The translations under genes were made by a program, and so were the position numbers. The notes beneath the pieces were generated by a model. It did not search any database and had not been told where the DNA came from. It was given only the letters and a program-made list of their open reading frames with translations. 52,598 bases of DNA from Priapulus caudatus. Taxonomy: Eukaryota > Priapulida > Priapulimorpha > Priapulimorphida > Priapulidae. The DNA is taken from positions 482,680 through 535,277 of the forward strand of contig NW_014577117.1 in NCBI RefSeq assembly GCF_000485595.1, given 5' to 3'. Positions 1 to 14,518 of this stretch are shown in pieces (positions within the stretch are counted from its first letter, which is position 1; each line of letters opens with the position of its first letter).

Positions 1-58
<58 letters not shown>
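1..58 (+). repeat. GA microsatellite at the window edge
   Basis: (GA)n uninterrupted, and open to the left. Confidence 0.98.
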
Positions 59-63
<5 letters not shown>

Positions 64-1235
64 TGATTTCAACATGGTGTTTATATTACACACATAATAT
101 CGTTGCGAATGTATATAATCGTATGAAATTTGCACTGCGCAAATTTTGCTTGTACATTATCTATACCCCGTACAGACTGCAAAATTTTATCCCACATCAA
201 ATTAGCACGGATTGACGGTGCATGGTCAGTTTAACTTGTTACGTCACCCAGCAGACAGCTACTGTACTTTTATGTGACCTAAATAAGGCTATGCGTATGC
301 GCATTGCGAAATTTAGCGCGCGTGTGGTACAAGATGGCGTACACACACAGTTTAGAACGGGAATAGGCCTACTTGGTACGCTCCAACTTAGCTCGCTTCG
401 AAGCGGGTCTACCCCACCTTCATTTGCAGGGCCAAATTGGAGCGGACCAGCGCGTATTTGGAGCGGAATAGCGCGTACACACTGCAAACATTTAAGGCGA
501 GCCAGGCCCGCACTAGTTTGATGTGGTATCCAATTTGCAGTCTGTACGAGGTATAATTCGTGTTAGCTGTACTGTAGTAGTATGTGCGTGGTACGCAATG
601 ACCAGCGCTTTGTGACGTAGGGGAAGGATAGAGGCAGAAGGAAGCCGGGCGCTGGGTAATGCAATGTTGAATCCGTTTGAGCGCCGAACGAGGCTGCGTA
701 TAATTCCTCGTTCAACAGTGCAGCACGGCCGGAAGTTCACAAACGGCTTTTCAGGAAATCAGAATGTGTAGATGAAAGCTTAAATCACTGGAGCTGCTAT
801 CCCAGAAACTCATTTCGCTGAAAGCTCTCCTCGCTGCCGCGCTCGTAGTCTCTCACCAATTCTACTCACAGCGAACGCGCAACGAGACGACTCACGCAGA
901 CGAATAACGAGACGCCCCATCAGGCGCCAGTCTAGATCGTATTTTAATATTAACAGTAATCTAAACAATAAATGCCTAATACAGGATAAAAAGCGGCGGA
1001 ACAAAAGTCGGTCGGCCGAACGGCGACGTTTATTTACGAAATGCGAGCAAGAATCGACTGGGAATATGAGTCGGGCCGTTGCAGAATACTTAGGTGATTG
1101 GCGGATGAGTTAAATACATGCCATGAAGTGCACGTCACATGTCAGTGGGACCGGCAACAGCTGAACAGAGGTAAACAGGCGCCCAAATCTGTGAACTGCT
1201 GCCGAGTTGGCCATAAATAAATGTCTAAATATAAA

Positions 1236-1238
<3 letters not shown>

Positions 1239-1274
<36 letters not shown>
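1239..1274. repeat. TA microsatellite
   Basis: (TA)n of about 36 bp. Confidence 0.95.
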
Positions 1275-1281
<7 letters not shown>

Positions 1282-2944
1282 ATATCTACAGTCTATGTCT
1301 ATACAGACATTTTTGGAAACTAAAACTTGCCGAGCTCATGAGGAAAGTGGGTCGGCTGTTCTGGGCGTATTCGTGTGGCGGTGATAAAATGTTGAAGCTT
1401 ACAATTCTAGCCAGAAAACACGTTTCGGTGTCGCAATTTCGTGCGCGCTCTAGTAAGATTTTATTTGTAAAATTACTAATGTGCGCGATGCTGAGATGTC
1501 GACGTAGATGAGGTAGAGTCAGCCAACTAATAAATTATTTCTTGTCTCCAAAAAACGTAAAGGCTGTATTAAACGTTTATATGAAATAATGTGGGGCTGT
1601 CGTACTTTATACAATCCTGCTGTCCGGTGTTATATACGACCGCTGAGTACTAGGCGTGCTTACATAAACCATTAAGTTGCCATAAGCAGGCATGCAAGAC
1701 CAGCGCACCAAATTACATCTTGTCCACATCATTCTCCTCATGAAAAGGCAAACATCGGACGTGTGGAAACATTACACGGCGTTTATATTCGTTTCTCTTT
1801 CCCCCTCGCGGCGTTTTCATATGTACGCGGGTAACGGTTTACCTCAGAAATATCACCTGTCGTTTCCAATTTCGGTTTACGGCTCGCATAAAACACGCTC
1901 GCCGACGAACGCGCGACGTTTTTCGTATCGGGTTGTGCCTGCCGGCGTGCGGGCGGCCGCTATAAGCCTGTGCCTCTAGTTAAAATCAGACCGTATCGTC
2001 GGCCGAGCGCTCGCATAGCGGCGATTGTCGCGCGTCATATTGTACAGAGGGTGAAAAGTCAACTGCTTATTTTTTCCGATTCCCTTCGGAGCAGAGGAGA
2101 AATATATAAAAGGAGGAAGAGAGAACATAAAGGCAGAGAGTGAGAACGGAGCGAAGCGTGAGGGATAAGAATGGATGCGTATAGCAGGTGGATGCTTAGA
2201 AGAGAGACACGACGATGGAGATGATTACATGCACGGGGACTTTTCCAATATGTCTGAAATTTGATGTTCTGCCGTTATAATGAAAACGCAAGCCTATTGA
2301 ATTAATGCGCTCGGCTACGACTGGGACTCAACTTCAGATATGATCGTTCAAACCGGATAATTGATACCCACTGCGCAGAAGATACGGACGAGGATAGTGA
2401 ATGCGTGAACACATTCCCCACGCGTCAAACGAGCGAAATATCGCAGTCGCGTTTTTCCCTCAAAACAATTCTTCAACTAACTAATTATAATTAATGAGTT
2501 ATGCAAGGAAGCACTTAACCGCCTAACTATATATCGTAGTAAACATCCGTCTGTGCCTTCGATCCACGAAACGACTCTATTGCGAACTAAATAACTCATT
2601 CGCTAATCATATGATTACTAAGCAATTAATTCGGAAAATGCAACAGCAAAACGGCACAAAATCACGAAAAAATATAATTGGCGCTGGCTAGGCGGCTATC
2701 AGACATTGTGAGCAAACGAGAACGATAGCGTCTGCGTTTAACACGCTCTCGGCAAGATATCTCATCATCGCATCAATGCACACATAAATGCGCCCGAGTC
2801 ATAACTCTGACTGTAGCACCGTTACTATCTTTTTACACTATGAGTAAAACACTGTCGAATCTGTGATAGCGGCCAACTCTATGGAACGGACAACTGTCCT
2901 TAAAGAAACATTACCATTGAGTAGTAGAGCCAGGAATCTGCCTC

Positions 2945-3030
2945 TAACCACCCTTATAGAACAGTCACCTCTCTATAATGGCTATTTTTGCCGCTATACT
3001 TGGGTGACCGCTATATACAGGATCGACCAT
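2945..3030 (-). repeat. Single dispersed copy of the 75-bp repeat, inverted
   Basis: The complement of 2950-2980 reads ATAGAGAGGTGACTGTTCTA then TAAGGGTGGTT, close to the 35025-35100 unit. Upstream, GTATAGCGG and TATAGCGGTCACC also echo it. Confidence 0.55.
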
Positions 3031-6000
3031 GTATGAATCTTACTGCTTGATTTAAGCAGGCAGCGTGGAGAGCGAGGACATGGCTCGTAAGGATGCACAG
3101 ACGAGCGGCCGTGGTTAATACAAGCAAGTCATTTACTGAACTAGTCTACTATATCAAGCTCTGCTAAGCCTAGCGCACGCGAATCGCCTAATAATGATAT
3201 TGTCGTTGGGGAGGCGTGTGCGCATACGTGCAGCGCGCAGCCTAGGTACGCTATATCTCGAATGCAAGTGTGTGTAAGTGCCATGCCGTCAGGTTTCTCT
3301 ATATAGGAGATCGTCTGCTCTCTTACACAGGAGCGAAACTATAATAATACTTTAGCATGAGCTGATAAAACGAGTTTAAACTAATTTGAGCGATATATGT
3401 TCGAGGGGAAGAATCGACTGTCAATCGCAGGTGCGGCGTAATTACGTTGTGGTAAAAATGTGAGCTGTGTCAGTGTCTCGTTATTCTAACAACAACGAAC
3501 GCCGCGTTCGCGCTTGATGGCAGCGCACGCTATAGTATTGAGTGCATGTGACGCAGTGACAATTCTCTGTCAACGCATGCAGGACGGTCATTATTTTTTA
3601 TTCCACGAGAGTACTGAATAATTAGTCAGAGCGCTGTGCTTGTCATCGACATCATTAATTTGTCGAATTCGATGTACTGTACGTAGAATCCTAGTTACTT
3701 TGGTAACGTTTTAGGTTATGCATATGGGATATACAGCGACATCTACTTGCGGTCATAACTACGCTATATATGCTACACGCATGCACGCACGCGTACGCTA
3801 TATACCACTGCGTGACCCATATGCGCACTTATTGCCATATATCGTCCGCATGTAAAATTCCATATAATCTCGTCTGCGTTTATGTGTGTACTAAGTCTAT
3901 GACGGACTTTCAAATCTGCGCATACGTTTCGTTGAAAGTTGTTTTAATTTGATTTAGAACGTTATGACATATATACAGGACCTTGGCGCATCTCTTTCCT
4001 GAAACCGGCTGTGTCGCATTTGTAAGCCATTTGCAGCAATGTTTCGTGCATGAATTTAGCATGGTGAAATAGACCGAGCAACCTGACGAATCTCTCTTTC
4101 TCTCGTTCACTTGGATTCCCGCTCCAGTAATTCTCCTCACATCACCAGCCGTCGCGCTTCTATAGCAGCGCGTCCAGCACCAGCGCCTCCTCGATTGATT
4201 TCACGAGCTGACTGCTTGCTGCGTACTTCCTACTTCCGATGTCGCTCACGCTCACCCTCGCGAACGTCGACTGCGACGGGCAGTCGCGTTATCTGTGCGT
4301 CACAGTGCCACGCGTAATCCGTTAATACTTTCCCGCCCGCTCTGTGGCCATTGTACAAATACTTTAGCGTCGTGTCAATAGAGAGCTTTCTGTCACAATA
4401 AGTCGCGCTGCGAAGCGCGCGCTTACGAATTCAGCGCGCCCGACCCAATAGCATGGATTTTGCGAAGTCCTGCTTTGTGGTCGGAGCGAGTCGGTGACAC
4501 CGGCTTGCTAGTATCGTGTCGCACGTGAGACATTTTATAACGTAGCCATAGCGCCACCATCATAGAGATAATAGCTGCGTATTGTTTATTATTAACTGTT
4601 ATGTTTGGTATTGGTGCGGTGAACGTAACTACGAAATTTAACGTAACGTGGTAAACGTACGTGTGATGTGTAAAATGGTAACGTGATGTAACGTTGGACA
4701 CGTAACATAAAATAAGCTAGTATATTGTGATATTGAATTAATAAAATTTGAGTATAATCTGTGCACGGAATCGGTGCATGCGGTAAGGGTCGTGTAATGC
4801 TTCAGATATGCTCGGGAAAAGCTATGATAAATAGTACTTTCATTAAAACGATTCGGTATAATAAAGAAAAGATATATCGCGAATGAAAACATATTGGTTT
4901 CCTGTACTGTTTGACTTGAGAAACTGAATCAGCAGTACGTAATAATGTTTACCTTTGCGAAATATTTACGTTGTGATCGGTCATTGCTTGCTAAGGTCTA
5001 TCAAGAATGCAATGTATCGTTCATGACGGTTCTGAACTATATGATTTATATCATGGCTATGAACCTATGAACTTGCTTAGCTATAAGATGAACATTGTGT
5101 GATTTAAACATTCGAAGGCTGCTCACAATCACGGTTCACCGCCGAATGCATCCAACATCAAACCTGTATATAGGTCACTCGTGTGTCAAATGCACATACT
5201 CGTAAATCACAAGTCATTAATAATAAGATATAATAACACAAGTCACATATGGGAAACCCCTGGAATATCACAGATAGAAGCTCGCTGTATAACTGCTGCT
5301 CAGGGGGAAACGCCGAATGTGTTCTCTGCAGACATGTGTCTGTTCTGTGGTGGTGTCCACTAACACTGACTTGACTGCATACACTCAAGATCTCGGATCT
5401 CAACACTGGACCCCCAACTTTTACTAAAGATGGCGACACTACCACGTGACTCACTTTCAGCAGACGACTAAACTCTGATAACCTTCTTGACGCGAACACG
5501 CGCCCGTAACAGATACACTCTTCTTCATTCAAAAGTGTTATGGGGCAAATATTGTCCCGGCTACAACTTGTTCGGTCCTAATTGATTTTAAGTAATGACA
5601 CACTCGCGGTTGCGTGCGGCAGACAGCGCGATCATCAGCCGCCGGGTGGCATGTAGAGAAGGCGATATCACCATACCAGGAGTACATGAAAGAGTGATCT
5701 CGCCAATATATAATCGAAATGCGGGCAACGCATGCGTTTAATACGTACAATATGTTCATCGCTAACTTTATAGTTCAATGAAATCGAGTGATCAACTCGT
5801 TGAACCCACATGGGGTAGTGTACTGGATGTGTCCAGTAGAGATGGTCCTAGCCTCCGCTTCACACGTGTAGACAAAGGATATACGCACTGATTAAACAAC
5901 ATCAACGATAACGAGAAAGCACAGTTCGTCGCACTGCATGCACTTCTGAGGAATCAACAATTTCTAAGAAAATCTACGGTGTCTGGAAACCAAGCATTAT

Positions 6001-6153
6001 TATAGCATTACGTATTTTACGTATTGCAATATGTAATTTTGCTGTAAGTTAGTTGGAGTTCTTGAAAGGCCCAAACCAACGCAATCTTTATGAAAGAAAA
6101 TATGTTAGCTAACGGTATGAAATGGCCATGAAATTGCGAAAGAAACGGCGGCG

Positions 6154-6282
6154 ACAGTAGCAGTAACAGTAGCAGTAGTAGCAGCAGTAGCAGTAGCAGT
6201 AGCAGTAACAGCAGCAGTAGCGGTAGCAGTAGCAGTAGCGGTAGCAGTAGCAGTAGCAGTAGCAGTAGCTGTAGCAGTAGCA
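6154..6282 (+). repeat. CAGTAG hexanucleotide repeat
   Basis: About 130 bp of GCAGTA/CAGTAG units with single-base variants (CAGTAA, CGGTAG). The poly-leucine frame on the minus strand is an artefact of this repeat. Confidence 0.95.
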
Positions 6283-8394
6283 AGATCCTTAAACTAAGTG
6301 TCGCGTAATTCATCCATTATTTTTTCATTCACCAAGTCATTCAGACGTGTTTTTTTTTAAACTTTCGGAATTTCAGTCAAGATCGCATGACCCTTGAAAG
6401 TTCATACTCGGATTTCCTTTGAAACATTAATAACATCATTGTTCATGGTTAAATCCTTAAACATTGAGCATGTTCGGTGATAACAAAACAAAACCGATTA
6501 TTTAAGGGCAAAACTCAGTATGAAAACCTGTTATGAAAACTCCCTATACTATGCAGTCATCGTGCCCCTCAGTTAAATTTACCTACGTATCAGGTAATAC
6601 CGGTGAAAGTGCATGCATGTCCAAATTCTAGTATTATATGCGTATTTATTAGCGCATTCTATTATACACTATACTAGTACACTAGCCCGACCACGCTGCG
6701 AGAGTATAACACCAATACACAACATGCTTCACTATGCTTATGATCGTTCCTTGGAGCTATTATATACATTGTATCAGGAGTAAGATAATATAGGATCTTA
6801 CCTATATTACTATATTACCTATATTATCTTACTCCTGATTGTATGAGTAGCTTTCACCATTAAAGTTACCCACGACCCTAGCTAACGTTTAGATTTGACG
6901 AATGCAACGCAAAGCAAATCATTGCGCGCATCGCGTTGAGATTTCACGGAAGATTTCAGTTGTTGATAGCTATATATCTAGCTTATAGCTTATAGCTTAT
7001 AGCTAACGTTATAATTGAGTTAGCGGTTAATATGTACGAAACTGTCATATTGTAACTTTTTCATACAGCATCTAAACTATATGTAATGTAGGTGTATAGG
7101 TATATAGCATATCGATACAGCGGCGATTTCCTGACACCACTGACGTGGATTTTTACGCATGATTTATCTAGGAAACTAGGTCAAGCGACCAGTCAAAAGC
7201 GCCTCTGGTGTTGAAGTAAAAGGTAGCTTAATTGCGACGTAGCGTATACTAGTAACGCAGGTTACCTGTACAGAATAGAATAATAAGTAGTTGAGATGTT
7301 TCCGATAACGGGTCTCTGGTGAGCAGCACTGCTAAAGAGTCTTTGACATCTGACATTTGCCGCCTTCAATGGAAAGTATCTGTTTCGGTTATACGCGGTC
7401 AAAGCGACGATGTCTGGAGACGTGACGACAGCAGAGATTTAATCTGCACTAGACATCACCTAGTAACACACATAGACGCACGCGGGCGCATGTAGACACC
7501 GGCGTGGAATCTACACAGTGAATCTAGCAGGGTTCACAAACACAGGGTAGTTTATTTAGTTCACAGTTTTTACTCTTAGTTGTACAGACACGCGCACGCA
7601 CGCACACGCACACGCACGCGCGTACACCCAAACACGCAGACAAACGCTCACGCGAGCTCTTATTTGCTGTGTCGTGTGAAGCAAGCAACACTATAGCCTG
7701 CTTTTTGAGCTTTTCCGTACCGATTTTTCGTTTACACAATTCAACTGAGTGGTGCTAGTGAAAATATGTGCGTATATTATTTCTCCTAATGACGTCAGTA
7801 ATTTCTGGGGGCTACGCATAAACCATTGGGGGCAATTACATGCTTTATTAAAATTTCTACAAAACAATTAATGAACCTAAACATATTTTCATTAATTAAA
7901 ATGAACTTTTCATACTAACAAACATGGAGGAAAACTTTGATTCGACGTCACAGTTCGTCAAGCAAGTAGCACCACCCGCACGCAAGACAAAAGCGGGAAA
8001 GAAGAATGAGATTCGATTTCAATCTGTATCGGCTTTAATGAACTGCAACTAGGGTACATAGGGCGACCGCTGTCGCCATCAATTCAGATTAATACTCGTG
8101 CACAAAGCCACAGTATATATGTAGTTTATTCGCTTAGGAGAGGGTGCACACGCGCGGGGCAGGGACAATTTCAGGGCGTTTTCAATGGAACACGCTTTAT
8201 ATTCATTAGGCATCGGCGAGAGGTCGAGATATTGGCGCTCGTAATCTGCCTTCCGCAGATGCATCGATTCCCGGCCCGGGCAAAGTGTAGCCAACGGCAG
8301 CTTTGTCTCCTGTTGACTGTAGCCGCACGCGGCAAGGCAGGCAAGGGTTATCTCAAACTTACATATAGCATGAGCAGGATGTCGTGATGATGGT
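6283..8394. other. No gene recognised
   Basis: AT-rich sequence with one fold-back at 6773-6839, a short triple GCTTATA repeat near 6978-7002, and a CGCACG/CACACG patch at 7588-7630. No frame shows conserved motifs. Confidence 0.6.
6773..6839. repeat. Fold-back of the ATCAGGAGT family, copy 1
   Basis: ATCAGGAGTAAGATAATATA is followed within 30 bp by its complement ending ACTCCTGAT. The centre is TATAGG/CCTATA-rich. Similar ends occur at 21572 and 41668. Confidence 0.65.
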
Positions 8395-8880
8395 GATGGG
8401 GTGGGTTGACAGGTTACTCGTGTGATTGGTTAAAAATGTATTGGGTTGACGGTATGCATGATTAGTTGATAGTATATATACTATCAACTAATCATGCATA
8501 CCGTTTGCATATAACGGCATATAACGGTTTGACGGTTTGAATGATTGGTAGTGTGATGGGTTGACGGTTTGACAGGTTGCCAGTGTGACAAGTTGACAAT
8601 GCGATGTGTTGACAGTGTTACGAGTTGACAAGGCGATAGGTTGACAGTGTGCTGGGTTTCCAGTGGGATGCGTTTGCAGTGCGATAGGTTGACAGTGTGA
8701 CGGGTTGACAGTGTGACGGGTTGCGAGTGTGACGGGTTGCTAGTGTGACGGGTTGACAGTGTGACGGGTTGATAGTGTGACGGGTTGACAGTGTGACGGG
8801 TTCATAGTGTGACGGGTTGACAGTGTGACGGATTGACAGTCCGACGAGTTCATAATAGACGATTAGTTAGCAGCGTATTA
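8395..8880. repeat. 16-bp minisatellite, unit GTGTGACGGGTTGACA
   Basis: About 25-30 units, regular from 8690 to 8840 and more diverged at both ends. A perfect palindrome interrupts the left part. Confidence 0.92.
8449..8504. repeat. Perfect palindrome, 28-bp arms, no spacer
   Basis: ACGGTATGCATGATTAGTTG and eight more bases are followed directly by the exact complement. It is embedded in the 16-bp minisatellite, and its outer ends (GACGGTATG) come from the minisatellite unit. Confidence 0.9.
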
Positions 8881-11800
8881 TAATGGGTTGACATGTTATG
8901 CGCTTGATGTTACCACTCGCTTATCAACAACAGAGAAATGGAAAGAAAGAGCGGAACAGAACCGAGACGAAGTAGATATGTTTCGCTACGCGCATTATAT
9001 TGTTTTATTACTTCGCTAATACAAATCGGATACAAATAGTATAGTAACCACGCTCTTGCCCTGACCGTTAAGTTTCAATTATTTTTGAATTACATTGATT
9101 AATTATAATATAATTAATATTATTATTACGCCATATCATTCATTATAACTTCATCATAATTTTTTCATAATTATTAGAAGCAGGTAGACGAAAATATTGA
9201 GAAACAACTGCCGCGCTTCCTTTACGTTCTGAGAAAGGTGTCCGTTAAAAAATTAATACTGATATTATAATATTATTTAGATAGACGATTGAGACGGGAA
9301 ACTAGTGACTGCGGGCATGATATACAAGCCGGCGACACTGACCTCTGCCTGTGCTAGTTAAATTACTTGAGCTCATTATTGTAATTGCTTAATTACCCAG
9401 TCATCTCGAATTTCTAATTAGGCAAGTTCATAATTAGCAAATTATTTCTTAAAAAGTTTCAGTGATAGAAAGGTTGTGACGTGTTTTTATAAAATACGTT
9501 GAAGTCAAACGGTTCGTAAAATTACTAAAACCTCTGAATAATATATCAATCGTTCTTCACCCACATTACGAAAGAATAATGAGGTGAATGACATAATAGC
9601 GTATCTGCATGTGCTCATATCTGACACAGTTACGCGCATTCTGTAATGGTAACACAGCTCTGCTTATAATATATTCTGACGAGTCTAAACAGAAACTATT
9701 TTAGATGTATCGCTTACACGTGCGCCCGTTTTACAATTGACCGATAACATTAGTAAGCGAGTGTTTGCTCCAGATTATGTCTGCTGGACAGAGAAAACAA
9801 GCGTGAAAAAATGTGTCATCTCACGTTCACAATATAAAGTGAACAGGGCCCCAGATAGGCTCTAGACCGCGGGCGAAAATATTTGACGCCGTTCTAGCGA
9901 GGAATAGTTAGCGATGAACGAGGGAAATTTAGTAAGCGGTGATGGCGAAGGTGAGTAATGGTGAGAAGCGTTTATTGAGGGCACGTAATAAAATTCATGT
10001 CGCCTTCGCGATGTTTTTGTTTCGAGATCCAGCACAAGGAAGTGGTTTTGTGTGCGCGGTCTTTTAACTCGGCATGGAATGTTTTGTAGACACCGCGGGG
10101 CAGAAAGTGTTATATAAACACATACATCCTATATACTAATGACCTGCATCGATTTCCAAGAGTAAACCGGTTATATAGAGCAACACGTACAATACGTACA
10201 ATAAATTACGAATAATTTTGTGTCAGCGAGACAACCCAGTTGTACTTCGGGTGGAAATTGCTATGCAATCGAGTAGAATCTATACGGTGGGGTTTGACTG
10301 GGTCGATCTGCATCTCCTTTATAATATTATCGACCCATATCCGAATATGTTGGGACGGCTCGTGCCCTCCAAGTTCGTTTACATTTCATATTCATTATTC
10401 AAGTATTAATTTATGCTACTGTTGGGGGAGTACTTGTTGAACTTGTTGAACTTCTCGCTGATTAAGATAACTTTCAGGAATTATTACATCATCTCGCGAG
10501 AAACCGCGCACGACGTGAGAAGTCAATTCTGAAGAAGCGCCATCGTAGGTCATTAAATTTTATGGTATACAATTATACGACTACCTCAACGTTCGCCGTT
10601 GTAGACGATGACGCGGACAAATGTCGTTTGCATATGGCTCGTGACCATATAGTACATTCTCGCGTTATGCCTCTAGCCGCGGAGAAAGCACCTTGGTATA
10701 AGAGGTTTACTCTTATTCAGTAGTGACCTACCATCCGAGCAAGATAATCACACCCAGTCTGAATATTTATGCTAGCTTGGTCAAGATAGGTCAGTTCGTT
10801 CGTGATTTATTCACACTTGCGTGCGATGTCTTCGACTTTGTACCACCTTGTTGCTGAGCAGCGTTTTAGAACGCAAGCTATCGCGTCGCTGGTACCTTTC
10901 AATAACTTTAGGCGGATAGGTCTATTGTTTATATAACATTACGCATTCCTGGCGCAATCGAATCAAAGAAACGCTCACACCAAAATACTCTCAATCATAT
11001 GTCTCCTAATTGGCCCACTGCACTCCTCGTTCCACGACCACAATAACACCGAGAAGAACAATTCGACAAGACTGACGGCTTAGTTGACTAAATTTAATAT
11101 AAAATGTGAAGCGCCATCTAGCGGCACGCACTACTTCCGCTTGCGATAAGTATTACTTCCGGCAATACATGGCTCTCGTGCCGATTTTATCACGGACAGT
11201 TTACTCTTGCATAATATATGCAAATGCTGATGAAAATATAACGACTGGTTACGAGGTCACGATTAACACGCTGCGCGTTGTGACATCGAAGCAGCGCTGA
11301 CCTCGCCAAAAAATCTCAGGAATATTATATAGGCCTAAATCCCGAGTTCTACTGTATAGTACTACTGCATAGTTGTTGCACGAACTGCGGCTAGCGATGA
11401 CAACGACAATTAGAACGGCGACCTATTCGCGCCGTTGGTCAGATATATAGCGAGATTTCAGTGCGATGCTGCGATTTTGTCCCGTGCATGCACGTGGAGA
11501 GAGTTTTTGTCCCCGCCTCCGCGGACACTGATTGCGAGTTAAAGGCGGGTTCTCCCGGCGTTACCACTCTCCACCCATACGGATGAGGCTGTCAATCCGT
11601 CACGCGACAGCCGGAGATGGTTCAATGGCAGTTCACGATGACGGATTTCATATGTATTCCGATGTTGTATCCGTTTTTGAGTCGGATTTATTCTCAAGTC
11701 CGTCATCTTCAGAAGGTCGGCGGCCGGCCGCGCTCGAACGGCGGGGAATTAAATTTCATAACGGACTCAGAACGGCGCATTAGAACGCAGTGCAGGGCCC

Positions 11801-12739
11801 GTAATATCTGTGCAAGCAAATGCGTCCGGATTTCCTAATGCAGCATCGAAGGAGACTTACGCGAGCTCCATCGCCAACTCTTATTTGTTCTGAATCGTTG
11901 GCCAAGAGAGAAGCCCATTGTAAGATATCCACTTCTGTTTCTCTGGATAGTCGCGCTGACTACTCTTTGCGGTACGATATTGAATGTCAATCATCGAGCC
12001 TCGCACGAATTTCCCGTCGTTCGTCACTACATCCGCACGGCGAATGCCAGCAAATGCGGGGCAGCTCGTCATATCAGCACGGGCCCCTCATTAGTTTAAT
12101 TACGTATAGTTACTGTACTCGTACGGGGGCTGAGGGATATAATTGTGCAGTTTTTCACAAAAGTATGAAAATTGGCACACAGGTAGTTTAAGATATGTAC
12201 ATTCATAAGAGCTCTGGTACCCATCTCTATCGGCATGGTATCTGGGCGCCATCTTGACGGGATATATGATCTCCAGCGAGTCCCTTTCCGTCAAATTGCG
12301 TTCAGCTTCTTGCGTGCAAAACCCCGCATTTCGTTCAGAGTTGACGTAGGTTAGGTATCGAGTATTATAAGTCTATAATATCATAAATGTTTATGATGCC
12401 TTTTTGAGAACGGCCTTTGAGATAATGAGCTGAACCAATTTTGACAATCGGGGGGGAGGGACTTTAGAGACGGGCGCCTGCGGCAATTTAATGTAAATCC
12501 CCGGGTGGGCCGTGCCCCGGAGGTGTGCCGTGCGACATAAAAGCGGCTGCAGTTAATAGTCATCGGGGCGAAGCGCTAACAGGCGACATGGACAGCCACC
12601 GTTCGCCGGGCGTCCGGTGGGAAATGAACAGCGGCGCGTTCGAGTTGAGTAGGAATTCCTTTTCGCGAACAATCGAAAGTCGGCGATAGAGGGCGTGCGC
12701 ACGCGCAGTCGCGCCGAGTGCAGCTCGCTGTCGCGCTCG

Positions 12740-12740
<1 letters not shown>
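8881..12740. other. No gene recognised
   Basis: AT-rich to about 11.4 kb, then more GC-rich to 12.7 kb with overlapping frames of up to 123 codons on both strands. None carries a recognisable motif or domain pattern. Confidence 0.55.
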
Positions 12741-12742
<2 letters not shown>

Positions 12743-12770
<28 letters not shown>

Positions 12771-12780
12771 AAGAGAGAGA
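12743..12780. repeat. CT/GA microsatellite hairpin
   Basis: (TC)n of about 28 bp followed directly by AAGAGAGAGA, so it can fold on itself. Confidence 0.85.
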
Positions 12781-13335
12781 CCGGCTTCTTATCATCGAAC
12801 ATTTTCCATGTCGCTCCGATATAAGAGGCTTACACTCGTCGCTTATTGAGTTTCCCTCCGCAGGCTTCGCTGATAACGGAGCGCAAACCGAGATTTCTGT
12901 ACGTGGGAGAAAATATCGGCATAATAACAACGACGTGAGTCGTATTGCTAACTAGACGTGTTTGCAGCGCTTCTTCTACAGCCTCCGGCCATTAACACGT
13001 GGCTCACCGTGCAAATCTCGCACGCCGGAGAAATCATGGCCTGCCGGCGGGGTATCTCGCGGCCCCGTGTCTTCTCCGTTCCCTAATGTAATATATGGCC
13101 CGAGGTGTGTTTAACTACGGGAAACAACAGCTAGCCATACCCTCTTATTCGCGCACCACGCAGACACCAATGAACCCACAAGCCAAATGTATGATTACAA
13201 CGCACAATGTAACAAATTTGATGAACGTAAGAATGCAACGCACGTGCGCACGTTTGGAGAGACTCATAACTATAACTATAACATGGATAAACCATGTATC
13301 TCTCTCGCGCGCAAACCCGCGTGCGCTCGCAGAAA

Positions 13336-13355
13336 CGCACGCACGCACGCACGCG

Positions 13356-13403
<48 letters not shown>
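13336..13403 (+). repeat. CGCACG to CA microsatellite
   Basis: ACGC tetranucleotides pass into GC and then (CA)n. His-rich and Cys/Val-rich frames here are repeat artefacts. Confidence 0.95.
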
Positions 13404-13405
<2 letters not shown>

Positions 13406-14309
13406 TTTTCTCTTCTACCTCTCTCTATCTCGCCAAAGTTAATGTTATTATTATATGGTTAACTTATATTATAAGGCTATAATAGCTATATTTAGCGACA
13501 TTAATAACAGCAGTTTTAAGAATTGTGACTCGCGTAACGATTTATGACAGTAAACCGACAGATGAGCAACACGTATGCAATCGACAAAAGGCCGTATTTT
13601 CGTACGCATGCACACAGATACTTAGATGCGTACACACGCACGTGCGTACGTATACACACGAACGCACGCACGCGCACGCAGGCGCGAAAACGAACGCGCC
13701 TAGAAAACGGCCAAATAATGATGTAATAGAATGCCGTGCCCACCCACGCGCATAGACTACAGCGAGGTTTCTGTTCACCTAGAGGGTTTCGCTTTCAGTC
13801 GGTGACGTGGTTTTTATTCAGGGTACAGCACATTTGCTATATATAGTTATAAATTCCACTATTGGCGCTTTACGGTTATAGATCTCTTTGTTACCATTTC
13901 ACTCAACACTGACTTGCGAAATTGTAGACACCAGCCTATGGCTATGTTAAGGTAAAAATCGATACTTTAATAAGCATGTTTGTACGCGCCGTAAATGAAA
14001 TAAGAATTCGTATTTGCACAAACATAAATGAATGGCCACATACACTTCACTCTACTCTCGCATAAGGCACGCATTGATAATAGGAAAAACTGCATAGCGT
14101 CGACACGTCATTGATGTTAGAATTGTCGTGATTCATCATCAGTGTTACTGAAGATTCATGACTGTCATATACATGATGCATGAGACAACGTGAATTAGAA
14201 ACTCGCTTACGCAAGGTTGCGTCTCGTTCGTATACTGTGCAGGTTATAGGTAAGCTCGCATTTCGCGGATATCTGAAATGGCTCTAGGTAAACCCGTATG
14301 TCCCCTCTG

Positions 14310-14310
<1 letters not shown>
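13404..14310. other. No gene recognised
   Basis: Contains an ACGC/CACACG patch at 13605-13690 and otherwise unremarkable AT-rich sequence. Confidence 0.55.
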
Positions 14311-14311
<1 letters not shown>

Positions 14312-14369
<58 letters not shown>

Positions 14370-14390
14370 TTATTTATATATATATATATA
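14312..14390. repeat. TA microsatellite
   Basis: (TA)n interrupted by TTTATTTATTTA. Confidence 0.95.
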
Positions 14391-14444
14391 GCACTATGCG
14401 CGTGTGCATATATGTAGTGCTCGTCGTACTACGTACGTCCGTCG

Positions 14445-14446
<2 letters not shown>

Positions 14447-14510
<64 letters not shown>

Positions 14511-14518
14511 GCGTGTGC
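14447..14518 (+). repeat. GT microsatellite
   Basis: (GT)n with GCGTGT variants at the right end. Confidence 0.95.

Larger units (their letters stand above)
59..6150. other. No gene recognised; simple AT runs only
   Basis: Reading frames are short (at most 124 codons) and carry no motif, membrane pattern or splice-supported continuation. The stretch holds a TA run (1239-1274) and one inverted copy of the 75-bp dispersed repeat. Two GC-richer patches (about 350-500 and 4110-4300) have no other gene signal. Confidence 0.6.
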
